Source: Pectobacterium polonicum (GTDB lineage Bacteria > Pseudomonadota > Gammaproteobacteria > Enterobacterales > Enterobacteriaceae). From it: a stretch of 64,000 bases of DNA. Positions 47,218 to 57,857 of the stretch are shown piece by piece. The translations under genes and the position numbers were made by a program. The notes under the pieces were generated by a model, which worked only from the letters and a program-made list of their open reading frames with translations, had not been told where the DNA came from and did not search any database. The stretch lies in assembly GCF_005497185.1 (NCBI RefSeq), contig NZ_RJTN01000002.1:372001-436000 (forward strand), given 5' to 3'. How positions within the stretch are numbered: the first letter of the stretch is position 1; the number at the start of each line of letters is the position of its first letter.

Positions 47218-47568
47218 AATGAATACTCCACTTAAAATAAAATCCTGTTCGAAAAGGCCATGTTTTTCTTTTAATTATTAATTCTTCTGGCTGATAATTT
47301 GCGAACTTATTACTTACCAAGTATCTATTTTTTTTAATGTTATAAAATGTTTTCTTAGTATTTAAACTATTTTGTAGATCCGCTTTCATTAGGGGTATTT
47401 GTACAACTCTTTTTTATATTTAATATTCCATTCACTTCATTAACATCTTCTTATCCTTAAAATAACCAATCTGATATTATTTATATTCTGCATAACAAAA
47501 AAACACCCTGGTAAACAATAAGACTGGGGCGTAACAGAAACAAAAAGAGAGAATTATTGGTCACACCG
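47218..47568. promoter_or_regulatory. upstream region of the flavoprotein gene, with LysR-type palindrome
   Basis: About 350 bases, strongly AT-rich, with no supported ORF. At 47294-47310 the sequence ATAA-N9-TTAT (ATAATTTGCGAACTTAT) is a palindrome of T-N11-A type such as LysR regulators bind, and it lies 77-93 bases upstream of the start. A CCAGGGTG hairpin with seven T residues near 47500-47510 (minus strand) may end the upstream LysR gene. I found no FNR box. Confidence 0.45.
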
Positions 47569-48471
47569 CTATGGCTGAGCATGCAACCACTGCTGTGCGA
47601 CATCAAAGAAATTCTGCGCCAGCGGCGTCGCTCTGCCAGCCTGTGCGATGACAACCGCAGGCTGGCGGCGCATCGGGGGAAATTGCAGCGGCCGCAGCGT
47701 TAATGCGGGCGTCATCTCTGGGATCAGGCTGCCATGAGGCACAATGCCGCAGCCAAGCCCAACATAGACGCTTTGGAGCAGTTGCAGGACGGAAGCGCTT
47801 TCCACCTTGACCCACGGCGAGACCCCAGCCTCACGAAAATGGCTATCCAGATAGCGACGGAAATAGCGGCTGGCTTCCGCCAGACAGAGTGGCACCTCAG
47901 AAAGCGCATCGAGAGTCAGCGGTACATCCCCTATCAACTGCGGAAAATGGTGCGGATGGAACAACAGGTCAACGCCCCGCTCCGTCAGTGGCGACGCCTG
48001 AAAGTGCAGCTCCTGTAGCGTCGAAAATTCAAAAAAGCCGATACCGACATCCACCGAATGCGCATTCAGCGCTTCCAGCAGTTGATCCGCACTGAACAGC
48101 GAGATCTGGAAATCCAACTGTGGATATTCCTTATTCACCGCTGCCAGCAGGCTCGACAGCGCGATACTGCTTTGCGGCACCGCCCCGATACGCAATACCC
48201 CGCTTACGCCACGTTTCAGCGACGCGACTTCCAGTTTTAATCCCTGATAGACCGAAACGATCTCCCGCGCCCAGGCCAGCACGCGCTCGCCTTCGGCCGT
48301 GAAACCTTCAAAATTGTTACCCCGATTGATTAACGCCAGATCCAGCTCCTTCTCCAGATTTTTCAACCGCATGGAGAGCGTGGGCTGACTGACAAAACTG
48401 GCTTCCGCTGCCCGGCCAAAATGGCGCTCTTTCTCCAGATTGCATAGGTATTGCAGCTGTTTAATATCCAT
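47569..48471 (-). CDS. LysR-family transcription regulator
   Basis: 300-residue LysR regulator: N-terminal winged helix-turn-helix (MDIKQLQYLCNLEKERHFGRAAEASFVSQPTLSMRLKNLE) and effector domain from about 90. It lies upstream of the flavoprotein gene on the same strand but is also divergent from the YdeP-type gene with only 171 bases between. Divergence is the common LysR pattern, so regulation of the molybdoenzyme is the first guess and of the flavoprotein the second. A palindrome CTATCCCACCATAG (48523-48536) lies in the shared gap. Confidence 0.9.
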   Translation of the reverse strand: MDIKQLQYLCNLEKERHFGRAAEASFVSQPTLSMRLKNLEKELDLALINRGNNFEGFTAEGERVLAWAREIVSVYQGLKLEVASLKRGVSGVLRIGAVPQSSIALSSLLAAVNKEYPQLDFQISLFSADQLLEALNAHSVDVGIGFFEFSTLQELHFQASPLTERGVDLLFHPHHFPQLIGDVPLTLDALSEVPLCLAEASRYFRRYLDSHFREAGVSPWVKVESASVLQLLQSVYVGLGCGIVPHGSLIPEMTPALTLRPLQFPPMRRQPAVVIAQAGRATPLAQNFFDVAQQWLHAQP

Positions 48472-48642
48472 CGTCAGACTCTGTAGTGGGTAAGCGACAA
48501 GTATACCATCGATAAACCGCCTCTATCCCACCATAGCCGCATTTGATTAGACGCGATCGCTGGCGGCACCTAAACTTCCCTCAAGAGCAAATATTTAAAA
48601 TTTTGTTCACATAAAAAAAACATCATCACCTGCGGAACGTAC

Positions 48643-50955
48643 ATGAAATTCAAACCATCCATCAAGCCATACCGCAACGCGGCTGGCGGCTGGGGCTCAT
48701 TGGAAGCCACCACGCGTTTTGTCCTCGACAGCAAGCAAGCGCTGAAAAATATCCGAAACTTGTTACGGGTCAATAAATCAAAAGGGTTTGACTGCCCCGG
48801 CTGTGCCTGGGGTGATGACAACAGCAGCACCTTCAGCTTCTGTGAAAACGGCGCAAAAGCGGTCAGTTGGGAAGCGACGCGCAAGGCGGTCGATCTGGAT
48901 TTCTTCGCCGCTCACAGCGTTACGACGCTACGCCAGCAAAGTGACTATTTTCTTGAGTATCAGGGGCGCTTGACCCACCCGATGCGCTACGATCGCGCCA
49001 GCGATCGCTATGTTCCCATCGACTGGGACGCCGCTTTCGCACTGATCGCTCACCATATCAGTAACATGGCACACCCCAATCAGGCCGAGCTTTATACTTC
49101 TGGCCGTGCCAGTAATGAAGCGTCTTATCTGTACCAACTTTTTGGCCGCATGCTAGGCACTAACAATTTTCCTGACTGCTCGAATATGTGCCATGAAGCC
49201 AGCGGCACCGGCCTGAAACAGAGTATCGGCGTTGGCAAAGGCACTATCCGACTGGATGATTTCGAACAGGCTGACGCGATTTTCGTCTTCGGTCAGAACC
49301 CCGGCACCAACCATCCGCGTATGCTGCACAGCCTGCGTCACGCCGCCGATCGCGGTGCACACATCGTCTCCTTCAATACGCTCCGCGAGCGCGGTCTGGA
49401 ACGTTTTGCCAATCCGCAGAATCCGCTGGAACTGCTCACGCCGCTGTCCGGCACCATTAGCGAAACTTACCTGCAACCTAATTTGGGCGGTGATATGGCT
49501 GCCGTGCGCGGCATGGTAAAAGCGCTGCTGGAAACGCATCGTCAGCGTCTGTCTGACGGAGAGTCGGGGTTATTCGATCAGGATTTCCTGTCTACGCATA
49601 CTCAACAAGTAGACGAGTATCTGGCGGCTGTCGATGCCACAAGCTGGCAGAAAATCGAACAGCAGTCCGGCTTGAGTGAAGCACAGCTACGCTATGTGGC
49701 GGCGATTTATCAGCAATCTCCGCGCGTGATCTGCACCTGGGCGATGGGCATAACCCAACACAAGCATTCCGTCGCCACCGTGCGCGAAATCGTGAACCTG
49801 CAACTGCTGTTCGGGCAGTTGGGGAAACCGGGCGCTGGGCTGTGTCCGGTACGCGGTCATAGTAATGTGCAGGGTAATCGCACGATGGGGATCGATGAGA
49901 AGCCGACCGCTGCGTTTCTCGATCGTCTGGCAGCGCATTATGATTTCACCCCACCTTACGCCGCAGGCCACAACACGGTAGAGGCGCTGGAAGCCATGCT
50001 GCGCGATGAGATAAAAGTGCTGATCGCACTGGGTGGTAACCTCGCCGCCGCCGCCCCCGATTCAGCACGCACCGAAGAAGCTCTCAGCCGTTGCGATCTG
50101 ACCGTACATATCAGCACCAAACTCAACCGCAGTCATCTGGTTACCGGCAAGGTTGATGCGTTGATTTTGCCAACGCTCGGCCGTACCGATCTCGACATGC
50201 AGGCCAGCGGCGCACAGTTTATTACCGTCGAGGATTCCTTCAGTATGGTGCACGCCTCGCAGGGTGTCGGGCAGCCGCTTTCACCGTTGCAGCGTTCAGA
50301 GACAGCGATTGTTTGCGGTATTGCCAATGCGGTTCTCGGCAATGAAAAGCTCGACTGGCTGGCGCTGGCGGACGATTATTCACGCATCCGCGATCATATT
50401 GCCGCCACCATCCCTGGCTTTACCGATTTCAACGCCAACTGCGACCTGCCAGGCGGCTTTTATCTCGGCAATGCGGCCGCAGAACGGCGGTTTAACACCC
50501 TCAACGGAAAAGCCCAATTCGGCCATGCCGCTCTGCCCGATACGCTGTTCCCGCAGCTACAAGGCAGCGACGTCCCCTTTACGCTGCAAACGCTGCGTTC
50601 GCACGATCAGTACAACACCACGATTTATGGTCTGGATGACCGCTATCGCGGCGTTTATGGTCAGCGGGAAGTGCTATTTATGCACCCGGATGACATTACC
50701 GCGCTAGGGCTGGAAGATGGCGATCGGGTCGATATCGAAACGCTGTGGAACGATGGTATTACCCGCATCGTCAACGGCTTCAAGCTGGTGAGCTACAATA
50801 TTCCACGCGGTAATCTGGCAGCCTATTACCCGGAAACCAACCCGCTGGTGCCGCTGTCCAGCTTCGGCGATGAAACGCACACACCAACCTCTAAGTCGGT
50901 GCCCGTTAGCGTTCGGCGCAGTACGCAAGCGGAATCTCTGCTGCGTATCGCTTAA
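48643..50955 (+). CDS. FdhF/YdeP-family molybdopterin oxidoreductase
   Basis: 770-residue molybdopterin enzyme of the YdeP branch. No twin-arginine signal, so cytoplasmic. N-terminus FDCPGCAWGDD is the region of the family's cysteines; the catalytic area CSNMCHEASG and PGTNHPRML are typical of the YdeP type; the C-terminal domain (from about 640) has the MPT-binding GDRVDIETLW. E. coli YdeP contributes to acid resistance; the reaction is unknown, though formate dehydrogenase-like activity is often assumed. Its divergent neighbour is a LysR regulator. No fdhD is visible in the window. Confidence 0.88.
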   Translation: MKFKPSIKPYRNAAGGWGSLEATTRFVLDSKQALKNIRNLLRVNKSKGFDCPGCAWGDDNSSTFSFCENGAKAVSWEATRKAVDLDFFAAHSVTTLRQQSDYFLEYQGRLTHPMRYDRASDRYVPIDWDAAFALIAHHISNMAHPNQAELYTSGRASNEASYLYQLFGRMLGTNNFPDCSNMCHEASGTGLKQSIGVGKGTIRLDDFEQADAIFVFGQNPGTNHPRMLHSLRHAADRGAHIVSFNTLRERGLERFANPQNPLELLTPLSGTISETYLQPNLGGDMAAVRGMVKALLETHRQRLSDGESGLFDQDFLSTHTQQVDEYLAAVDATSWQKIEQQSGLSEAQLRYVAAIYQQSPRVICTWAMGITQHKHSVATVREIVNLQLLFGQLGKPGAGLCPVRGHSNVQGNRTMGIDEKPTAAFLDRLAAHYDFTPPYAAGHNTVEALEAMLRDEIKVLIALGGNLAAAAPDSARTEEALSRCDLTVHISTKLNRSHLVTGKVDALILPTLGRTDLDMQASGAQFITVEDSFSMVHASQGVGQPLSPLQRSETAIVCGIANAVLGNEKLDWLALADDYSRIRDHIAATIPGFTDFNANCDLPGGFYLGNAAAERRFNTLNGKAQFGHAALPDTLFPQLQGSDVPFTLQTLRSHDQYNTTIYGLDDRYRGVYGQREVLFMHPDDITALGLEDGDRVDIETLWNDGITRIVNGFKLVSYNIPRGNLAAYYPETNPLVPLSSFGDETHTPTSKSVPVSVRRSTQAESLLRIA

Positions 50956-51191
50956 GCCGCTCTTCATTAGGGCCTATGTCATAGCGTAAGCATCCCCCTG
51001 TCGTGTTGCGAAACCAATAGCGCACACGACAGGGCTTCTCTCAAATCAGCGTTGACTTTATTCAAATTTATTCGCGCTTTCCCCGTCGTTATACGGCCAC
51101 GGCTCCCCCGATTATTCTTGCCGCCAGCACCTGATTCGAGTAAAACTGTGAACTGCTAATTAAGCCACTCACAATCGTATTTCTGGACGCT

Positions 51192-53126
51192 ATGTTTCAA
51201 GATAATCCGCTGCTTGCACAGCTAAAACAGCAACTTCACTCTCAGACACCGCGTGTTGAAGGTGTCGTCAAAGGTACCGACAAGGCATTTGGCTTTCTTG
51301 AGGCTGACGGACAAAAAAGCTATTTCATTCCCCCTCCGCACATGAAAAAAGTGATGCACGGCGACCGGATTACCGCCACCCTGCATACGGAAAAAGATCG
51401 GGAAATTGTCGAACCAGAAACGCTGATCGAACCCTTCCTTACCCGATTTGTTGGGCGCATTCATAAAAAAGACGATCGCTTATCTATTACGCCTGACCAC
51501 CCGTTGCTGAAAGATGCGATTCCTTGCCGCGCCGCGCGCGATGTGACGCACGATTTTCAGGAAGGCGATTGGGCGGTAGCCGAAATGCGCCGCCACCCGT
51601 TGAAAGGCGACCGTGGTTTCCATGCTGAACTGACGCAGTACATCACCACGGGCGATGACCCACTGGTGCCGTGGTGGGTGACGTTGTCACGCCACAATCT
51701 GGAGCGTGCTGCCCCGGAAGTTGAAACCACTGAACGCCATGACGGCGAGCTCGTGCGTGAAGATCTGACTGCGCTGAACTTTGTCACTATCGATAGCGCC
51801 AGCACCGAAGATATGGACGATGCGCTGCATGTGCAGGACAACGGTGATGGTTCACTGCAATTAACTATCGCCATCGCCGATCCAACCGCGTATGTGGATG
51901 CGGGTAGCGAACTGGACAACATTGCACGCCAGCGCGCCTTCACCAACTATTTGCCCGGCTTCAACATCCCGATGCTGCCGCGTGCGCTGTCGGACGATAT
52001 CTGTTCCCTGCTCCCGAACGAGCGTCGCCCCGTCCTCGCCTGCCGCGTGACGATTGCCGCCGACGGAGCACTGGGTGACGATATCCACTTCTTTGCCGCC
52101 TGGATCGAATCCAAAGCCAAATTAGCGTATGACAACGTCTCTGATTGGTTGGAAAATCAAGGCGAGTGGCAGCCACAAAGCGAGGCCATTGCTGAACAAA
52201 TCCGTTTGCTGCACCGCCTCTGTCTGGCACGCAGCGAATGGCGCACCACGCATGCCTTAGTGTTTAAAGATCGCCCGGATTATCGCTTCCTGCTGGGTGA
52301 AAAGGGTGACGTCCTGGATATCGTGGTTGAACACCGCCGCATCGCCAATCGTATCGTTGAAGAATCCATGATTGCCGCCAACGTCTGTGCGGCCATTGTG
52401 CTGCGCGATAAACTGGGCTTTGGTATCTATAACGTGCACAACGGTTTCGATCCCGCCTCGGTTGAACAAGCCGTTGCGGTACTGGACACGCATGGCGTTC
52501 AGGCTGATGCACCGACGCTGCTGACACTGGAAGGCTTTTGTACGCTGCGCCGCGAGTTGGATGCCCAGCCGACACAGTTCCTGGATAGCCGTATCCGCCG
52601 CTTCCAGTCTTTCGCGGAAGTGAGCACCACGCCGGGGCCACACTTTGGTCTGGGGCTGGAAGCCTATGCCACCTGGACATCCCCGATCCGTAAATACGGC
52701 GATATGGTGAACCACCGTTTGCTGAAAGCGGTTATCACCGGACAGGCCGCAGAAAAACCGCAGGATGACATCACGGTACAACTGGCCGAACGCCGTCGCC
52801 TTAACCGCATGGCCGAGCGCGATGTCGGCGACTGGCTGTACGCCCGCTACCTCAAAGATAAAGCCGGCACGGAGAGTCGCTTCAACGCCGAAATCATTGA
52901 TGTCACACGCGGCGGTCTGCGCGTTCGCCTGTTAGATAATGGTGCGGTGGCGTTTATCCCGTCCTCCTTTATCCATGCGGTGCGTGATGAGTTGGTGTGT
53001 AGCCAGGAAATGGGCACCCTCTCGGTGAAAGGCGACGTGGTTTATCGTCAGGGGGATACGCTAGACGTCCTCATCGCTGAAGTGCGTCTGGAAACCCGCA
53101 GCATCGTGGCAAAACCCGCCGCATAA
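51192..53126 (+). CDS. rnb: exoribonuclease II
   Basis: 644-residue processive 3'-5' exoribonuclease. Two N-terminal cold-shock OB domains (about 1-175) with [19 protein letters not shown], the RNB catalytic domain (about 190-550) with the Asp cluster [16 protein letters not shown], and the C-terminal S1 domain (about 560-640). Identical in length to E. coli RNase II. In E. coli it follows fabI-ycjD closely; here 9.5 kb of other genes are inserted. Confidence 0.97.
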   Translation: MFQDNPLLAQLKQQLHSQTPRVEGVVKGTDKAFGFLEADGQKSYFIPPPHMKKVMHGDRITATLHTEKDREIVEPETLIEPFLTRFVGRIHKKDDRLSITPDHPLLKDAIPCRAARDVTHDFQEGDWAVAEMRRHPLKGDRGFHAELTQYITTGDDPLVPWWVTLSRHNLERAAPEVETTERHDGELVREDLTALNFVTIDSASTEDMDDALHVQDNGDGSLQLTIAIADPTAYVDAGSELDNIARQRAFTNYLPGFNIPMLPRALSDDICSLLPNERRPVLACRVTIAADGALGDDIHFFAAWIESKAKLAYDNVSDWLENQGEWQPQSEAIAEQIRLLHRLCLARSEWRTTHALVFKDRPDYRFLLGEKGDVLDIVVEHRRIANRIVEESMIAANVCAAIVLRDKLGFGIYNVHNGFDPASVEQAVAVLDTHGVQADAPTLLTLEGFCTLRRELDAQPTQFLDSRIRRFQSFAEVSTTPGPHFGLGLEAYATWTSPIRKYGDMVNHRLLKAVITGQAAEKPQDDITVQLAERRRLNRMAERDVGDWLYARYLKDKAGTESRFNAEIIDVTRGGLRVRLLDNGAVAFIPSSFIHAVRDELVCSQEMGTLSVKGDVVYRQGDTLDVLIAEVRLETRSIVAKPAA

Positions 53127-53134
53127 TCGTCATA

Positions 53135-53198
53135 CCGCCGAGTCATCTCGGCGGACAACATCTCCGCGCGGGGCGTTCACAGCGAACCGCCCCGCGCG
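53135..53198 (+). terminator. double hairpin after rnb
   Basis: CCGCCGAG-TCAT-CTCGGCGG (53135-53154) followed by CGCGCGGGGCG/CGCCCCGCGCG (53165-53175 with 53188-53198). Both are perfect stems; no long T-run. Confidence 0.65.
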
Positions 53199-53281
53199 TC
53201 ACCAGCGTTTATTCCGCACATGGTTTCAAGGCATGGTTTATCAACGACAGACGTGCCACCCTACTAACAGGAGTGTTTCCG

Positions 53282-54199
53282 ATGAAAAAAATAACAATCG
53301 GCACATCCGCGATACAGGCTTCCAACATTGCGTTGGGCTGTATGCGAATGGCGAAGAAAAGCACGGATGAAGCGGCTGACATCCTTAATGCATCCGTTGA
53401 AGCCGGCATTGATTTCTTCGATCATGCCGATATCTATGGCTCTGGCTTGTCGGAAGAGGTTTTCGCCGCAGGTTTACAGAAGACGTCCATCCGCCGGGAA
53501 TCGATTTTTCTGCAATCCAAGTGCGGCATCCGCAAGGGCTTTTTCGATTTTTCCAAAGCGCACATCGTTGCGTCCGTTGAAGGCAGCCTTCAACGCTTAA
53601 AAACGGACTATCTTGATACACTCCTGCTGCACCGCCCAGACACGCTGTTTGAACCCGATGAAGTCGCGGCAGCATTCGATGAACTGGAACGTAGCGGGAA
53701 GGTTCGTCATTTCGGCGTCAGCAATCAGAACCCATTACAAATTGAGCTACTGAAGAAATCCGTGCGTCAGCCGCTTATCGCCAACCAATTGCAGTTCAGC
53801 ATCATGCACACGGGCATGATTGATGCGGGTTTTAACGTCAATATGACGAACCCCGCATCGGTGAATCACGACGGTGCGATTCTGGAGTACAGCCGCCTGA
53901 ATTCAATGACGATTCAAGCCTGGTCACCTTTCCAATACGGTTTTTTTGAGGGCGTTTTTCTCGACAATGAGAAATTCCCCAAGCTAAACGCGACGATTGA
54001 CCACATCGCCAAGCATCATAACGTCACCAACACTGCGATCGCCACCGCGTGGATTCTGCGCCACCCTGCCGACATGCAGGTGGTTATCGGCACCATGAGC
54101 CCAGAACGTATTCGTGATATCGCTGCGGCGTCTACGCTGACGCTCAGCCGCGAAGAGTGGTACGAGATTTACCGCGCCGCCGGCAACGTGTTGCCTTAA
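53282..54199 (+). CDS. aldo/keto reductase, YdhF-type
   Basis: 305-residue NADP-dependent aldo/keto reductase. Catalytic Asp/Tyr in FFDHADIYGSG, Lys in FLQSKCGIRKG and His in LLLHRPDTL fit the family tetrad, and the C-terminal cofactor loop reads VVIGTMSPERIRDIA. The ATG at 53282 follows AGGAG eight bases away; the start three codons earlier is less good. Substrate unknown. Monocistronic with its own terminator. Confidence 0.9.
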   Translation: MKKITIGTSAIQASNIALGCMRMAKKSTDEAADILNASVEAGIDFFDHADIYGSGLSEEVFAAGLQKTSIRRESIFLQSKCGIRKGFFDFSKAHIVASVEGSLQRLKTDYLDTLLLHRPDTLFEPDEVAAAFDELERSGKVRHFGVSNQNPLQIELLKKSVRQPLIANQLQFSIMHTGMIDAGFNVNMTNPASVNHDGAILEYSRLNSMTIQAWSPFQYGFFEGVFLDNEKFPKLNATIDHIAKHHNVTNTAIATAWILRHPADMQVVIGTMSPERIRDIAAASTLTLSREEWYEIYRAAGNVLP

Positions 54200-54222
54200 G
54201 TAAACGTTTTGTCTTAAACGCT

Positions 54223-54270
54223 CAGACTCTGCCATCCTCTGAATTTCCCCCGGCAGAGTCTGTCATCTTT
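54223..54270 (+). terminator. terminator of aldo/keto reductase gene
   Basis: Perfect 11-bp stem CAGACTCTGCC/GGCAGAGTCTG (54223-54233 with 54252-54262), 18-base loop, then TCATCTTTT. Confidence 0.75.
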
Positions 54271-54419
54271 TCACGCTAATTTTACTGCTCGACTACCTTA
54301 GCCATTGTTTACTCTTTAAGTTTCTTTACAGAAATTCACGTTCGCTCACACTTTCTCATCCATCCGCTTCTCTTCGCCAACAAACCCACTATTGTTAAAT
54401 TGCATTAACACTCGCGCCA

Positions 54420-54546
54420 TATACCCCAAATAATTCGAGTTGCAGGAAGGCGGCAAAGGCATTAATCCCCAAGAGCTTACACAAGTAAGTGACTGGGGTG
54501 AGTAAGAGAAGCCAACGCACATGCAGCTTGAAGTATTAACGGTATA
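54420..54546 (+). repeat. dispersed palindromic element, copy D (core form)
   Basis: TATACCCCAAATAATTCGAG to GAAGTATTAACGGTATA; 127 bp, same size as copy B. The central inverted repeat is CCCCAAGAGCTTACACAAGTAAGTGACTGGGG. It occupies the cstA upstream region within the 376-base gap between the aldo/keto reductase and cstA; its right end is 30 bases from the cstA ATG, so it may carry part of the promoter. Outside it the gap shows nothing else beyond the terminator. Confidence 0.8.
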
Positions 54547-54576
54547 CCCTTTCTGAATAACGAAGGAGCCGTTGTT

Positions 54577-56640
54577 ATGAATAACGTAAAGAGCATTGTG
54601 ATCTGGCTGCTGGTCGGACTGGCGGGCGCCTTTTCGTTCGCCACGCTGGCGCTAAGCCGCGGTGAGCATGTCAATGCGGTGTGGTTAGTTATCGCCGCCG
54701 TCTCGTGTTACAGCATTGCCTATCGCTTTTACAGTCTGTTCATCGCCAAAAAAGTGTTTGAACTCGACGATCGCCGGCTGACACCGGCGGAACGTCATAA
54801 CGACGGTCTGGATTACGTTCCCACCAATAAATGGGTCCTGTTCGGCCACCACTTCGCCGCCATCGCCGGGGCTGGCCCGCTGGTTGGGCCAATTCTCGCC
54901 GCACAAATGGGCTTTCTTCCTGGTACGATCTGGATTTTGGTCGGCGTGATGCTCGCCGGTGCCGTACAGGACTTTCTGGTGCTATTTATCTCTACCCGCC
55001 GGGATGGTCGTTCGCTGGGTGAAATGGCAAAACAGGAACTGGGCACGTTCGCGGGTATTATCACGATGCTCGGCGCGCTGGGCGTGATGATCATCATTCT
55101 TTCGGCGCTGGCGCTGGTCGTTGTAAAAGCGCTGGCGGAAAGTCCATGGGGATTGTTCACCATTGCCGCCACCATCCCCATTGCGCTCTTTATGGGCGTT
55201 TACATGCGCTTTTTACGGCCAGGTAAAATTGCTGAAGTGTCTATTATCGGCTTTGTGCTGATGATGCTGGCGATTGTCTACGGCGGTAATATCGCCGCAC
55301 ACCCCTATTGGGGGCCGTTCTTCACACTGAAGGGAACATCGCTCACCTGGGTTCTGGTCATTTATGGCTTCGTCGCTTCTGTCCTGCCAGTCTGGCTGCT
55401 GCTAGCACCGCGTGATTATCTCTCTACGTTCCTGAAAATCGGCGTGATTGTCGGGCTGGCCTTCGGCATCGTGTTCGCAATGCCGGAAATGAAAATGCCT
55501 GCGGTCTCTCGGTTTATTGACGGTACTGGCCCGGTTTTCTCCGGTTCCTTGTTCCCCTTCTTGTTTATTACTATCGCCTGCGGTGCGATTTCTGGTTTCC
55601 ATGCGCTGGTTTCCAGCGGCACCACGCCAAAACTGGTTGAACGTGAAAGCCACATCCGCTTCATCGGCTATGGTGCAATGCTGATGGAATCCTTCGTCGC
55701 CATCATGGCGCTGATTTGTGCTTCGGTTATCGAACCGGGTATCTACTTTGCCATGAACTCACCAGCCGCTTTGATCGGCACCACAGTTGAGAGTGCCTCA
55801 TTGGCCATTAATAGCTGGGGGTTTGTAATTACGCCACAGGAATTGAGTGCGATTGCCAATGACGTCGGCGAAGCCTCCATTCTTTCCCGTGCCGGTGGCG
55901 CACCGACCTTCGCGGTGGGCATGGCTTATATCATCACCGAAATTTTTAACAGCCGGGCGATGATGGCATTCTGGTATCATTTCGCGATTCTGTTTGAAGC
56001 ACTGTTCATCCTGACCGCGGTTGACGCCGGGACGCGCGCCTGTCGCTTCATGGTGCAGGATTTGGTCGGTATTGCGATTCCCAGATTAGCGAACAGCCAT
56101 TCCTGGCTGGGGAATCTGGCCGGTACGACCGTTGCCGTTTCCGGCTGGGGATTCTTCGTCTATCAGGGCGTGATCGATCCACTGGGCGGCATCAACACAC
56201 TCTGGCCGCTGTTTGGTATCGGTAACCAGATGCTCGCCTCGATGGCGTTGATTCTCGGCACCGTGGTGTTGTTTAAGATGAAGAAACAACGCTATGCATG
56301 GGTGACGATCGTCCCTACCGTCTGGCTGTTTATTACATCGATGACGGCGGGTTGGCAAAAAATCTTCCATGAAAAACCCAGTATCGGCTTCCTGGCTCAG
56401 GCGAAACGCTTCGCAACGGGCATTGAACAGAACACGCTGATCGCACCAGCAAAATCGATTAAAGACATGGAAACTATCGTTTTCAGTAATCAGATCAACG
56501 CGGCGCTGTGTGGATTCTTCATGCTGGTAGCTGTGACGATGCTGGTTTCCGCGTTCTTTGTCATTCGCCGTGCAATCAACAGCAATGTGCCAACGGCAAA
56601 AGAAACCCCGATTGTCTTGCGCGACAGCGCTCAACCTTAA
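54577..56640 (+). CDS. cstA: carbon starvation protein CstA, peptide/pyruvate-type transporter
   Basis: 687-residue integral membrane protein of the CstA family with about 16-18 helices. Family motifs LFGHHFAAIAGAGPLVGP, LLAPRDYLSTFLKIG, FLFITIACGA and TAVDAGTRACRFM are present. E. coli CstA is a pyruvate and peptide uptake protein induced by starvation; the paralogue BtsT is similar, but the spacing and loops here look more like CstA. Shine-Dalgarno AAGGAG precedes the ATG. The small ybdD/yjiX partner that usually follows is not here; a terminator follows instead. Confidence 0.88.
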   Translation: MNNVKSIVIWLLVGLAGAFSFATLALSRGEHVNAVWLVIAAVSCYSIAYRFYSLFIAKKVFELDDRRLTPAERHNDGLDYVPTNKWVLFGHHFAAIAGAGPLVGPILAAQMGFLPGTIWILVGVMLAGAVQDFLVLFISTRRDGRSLGEMAKQELGTFAGIITMLGALGVMIIILSALALVVVKALAESPWGLFTIAATIPIALFMGVYMRFLRPGKIAEVSIIGFVLMMLAIVYGGNIAAHPYWGPFFTLKGTSLTWVLVIYGFVASVLPVWLLLAPRDYLSTFLKIGVIVGLAFGIVFAMPEMKMPAVSRFIDGTGPVFSGSLFPFLFITIACGAISGFHALVSSGTTPKLVERESHIRFIGYGAMLMESFVAIMALICASVIEPGIYFAMNSPAALIGTTVESASLAINSWGFVITPQELSAIANDVGEASILSRAGGAPTFAVGMAYIITEIFNSRAMMAFWYHFAILFEALFILTAVDAGTRACRFMVQDLVGIAIPRLANSHSWLGNLAGTTVAVSGWGFFVYQGVIDPLGGINTLWPLFGIGNQMLASMALILGTVVLFKMKKQRYAWVTIVPTVWLFITSMTAGWQKIFHEKPSIGFLAQAKRFATGIEQNTLIAPAKSIKDMETIVFSNQINAALCGFFMLVAVTMLVSAFFVIRRAINSNVPTAKETPIVLRDSAQP

Positions 56641-56663
56641 ATGGTATCAGCGCATATTTTTCA

Positions 56664-56689
56664 ATCCCTCCTGCGTGGAGGGATTTTTT
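56664..56689 (+). terminator. cstA terminator
   Basis: ATCCCTCC/GGAGGGAT (56664-56671 with 56677-56684), five-base loop and six T residues. Confidence 0.9.
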
Positions 56690-56765
56690 ATGGCCGCCAC
56701 CCTTACGGATTTAGCACGGAACTCGTGCCGTTCAGGAGAGAGGTCATCAAACCGCACAAATAACA

Positions 56766-56789
56766 ATAGCGCCGCAAATGCGGCGCTAT
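56766..56789 (-). terminator. araD terminator
   Basis: ATAGCGCCGCA/TGCGGCGCTAT, 11-bp perfect stem with a two-base centre; TTGTTATTT follows on the minus strand. Confidence 0.75.
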
Positions 56790-56825
56790 ATGGCTTAAAG
56801 GTCATGAGGAAGGAATCGCTGCGGT

Positions 56826-57521
56826 TTACTGCCCGTAATAGGCGTTCTTACCGTGCTTACGTAAGTAGTGCTTATCCAACAGCGTTTGCTGCATCTCGCC
56901 TAACTGAGGCGTTAGCTGGCGGGAGAAAATCCCCATGTAGGCAAGTTCTTCCAGAACCACGGCATTGTGCACCGCGTTATCAGCATCTTTCCCCCATGCA
57001 AAGGGGCCATGCGAATTAACCAATACAGCGGGGACATCCACCGGAGAAATGCCGCGCTGGCGGAAAGTTTCGACGATCACCGTTCCCGTATCCCACTCAT
57101 AGCGACCATTGATTTCTTCGTCCGTCATTAGACGAGTACAGGGAATGGAACCATAAAAGTAGTCAGCGTGCGTGGTTCCCCAAGCGGGGATGTCTTTACC
57201 GGCTTGCGCCCAGATCGTGGCATGGCGAGAATGGGTATGCACAATACCGCCGATATCGGCAAACTCCAGATACAACACTCGGTGGGTATCGGTATCTGAC
57301 GATGGCTTCTTCGTCCCCTCCACTACCTTGCCGCTTTCCAGTTCGACAACGACCATGTCCTCTTGCGTCATAGCCGAGTACTCAACGCCGGAGGGTTTGA
57401 TCACCATCAGGCCGCGCTGCCGATCTACCGCACTGACATTTCCCCAGGTAAACGTCACCAAATTATGCTGCGGCAAGGCCAAATTGGCTTCCAACACCTG
57501 TCTTTTTAGCGTTTCTAACAT
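56826..57521 (-). CDS. araD: L-ribulose-5-phosphate 4-epimerase
   Basis: 231-residue zinc enzyme that interconverts L-ribulose-5-phosphate and D-xylulose-5-phosphate, the last step from arabinose to the pentose phosphate pathway. Zn ligands lie in HTHSRHA and NSHGPFAW, and the tunnel region [11 protein letters not shown] and [11 protein letters not shown] are well conserved. The ATG at 57521 has GGGAGA six bases before it. araB and araA are not adjacent. Sequence and length fit AraD; UlaF/SgbE paralogues share the motifs, so the name is not fully certain. Confidence 0.85.
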   Translation of the reverse strand: MLETLKRQVLEANLALPQHNLVTFTWGNVSAVDRQRGLMVIKPSGVEYSAMTQEDMVVVELESGKVVEGTKKPSSDTDTHRVLYLEFADIGGIVHTHSRHATIWAQAGKDIPAWGTTHADYFYGSIPCTRLMTDEEINGRYEWDTGTVIVETFRQRGISPVDVPAVLVNSHGPFAWGKDADNAVHNAVVLEELAYMGIFSRQLTPQLGEMQQTLLDKHYLRKHGKNAYYGQ

Positions 57522-57857
57522 AACCAATCTCCCGTCGACGCGATAACACCATTTTCGCGGCCTGGCGAACTCGTCGCTATAGGCTAAATCGCTAAAGACC
57601 TAGCGGTGTTCTGCTATGGGAAAAAGAAAGAGACACGCCACAATATTGAGCAAAAAACAGCCAGAATTATCAATTATTGCTATCGTTAAGGTAACGCAGG
57701 GGAATTAGGAGTTTTTACCTGTTGCCGTTTTTTCCGATGATTATACTTGTCATTAGGCGGCAAAAGGCTCCATTCCTTTATTTAATACCGCAAAAATAAC
57801 TTTTTTCGATATTTTACTCACAAGAAACGTGAGACTAAGAGCAGAAAGGGGAAGAAA
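57522..57857. other. araD-osmB intergenic region
   Basis: About 335 bases shared by divergent araD and osmB. AT-rich, with runs such as TATTTAATACCGCAAAAATAACTTTTTTCG near osmB. No ORF supported. A stress (sigma S or Rcs) promoter is expected for osmB, but I cannot mark one with confidence; no clear AraC half-sites for araD. Confidence 0.35.
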
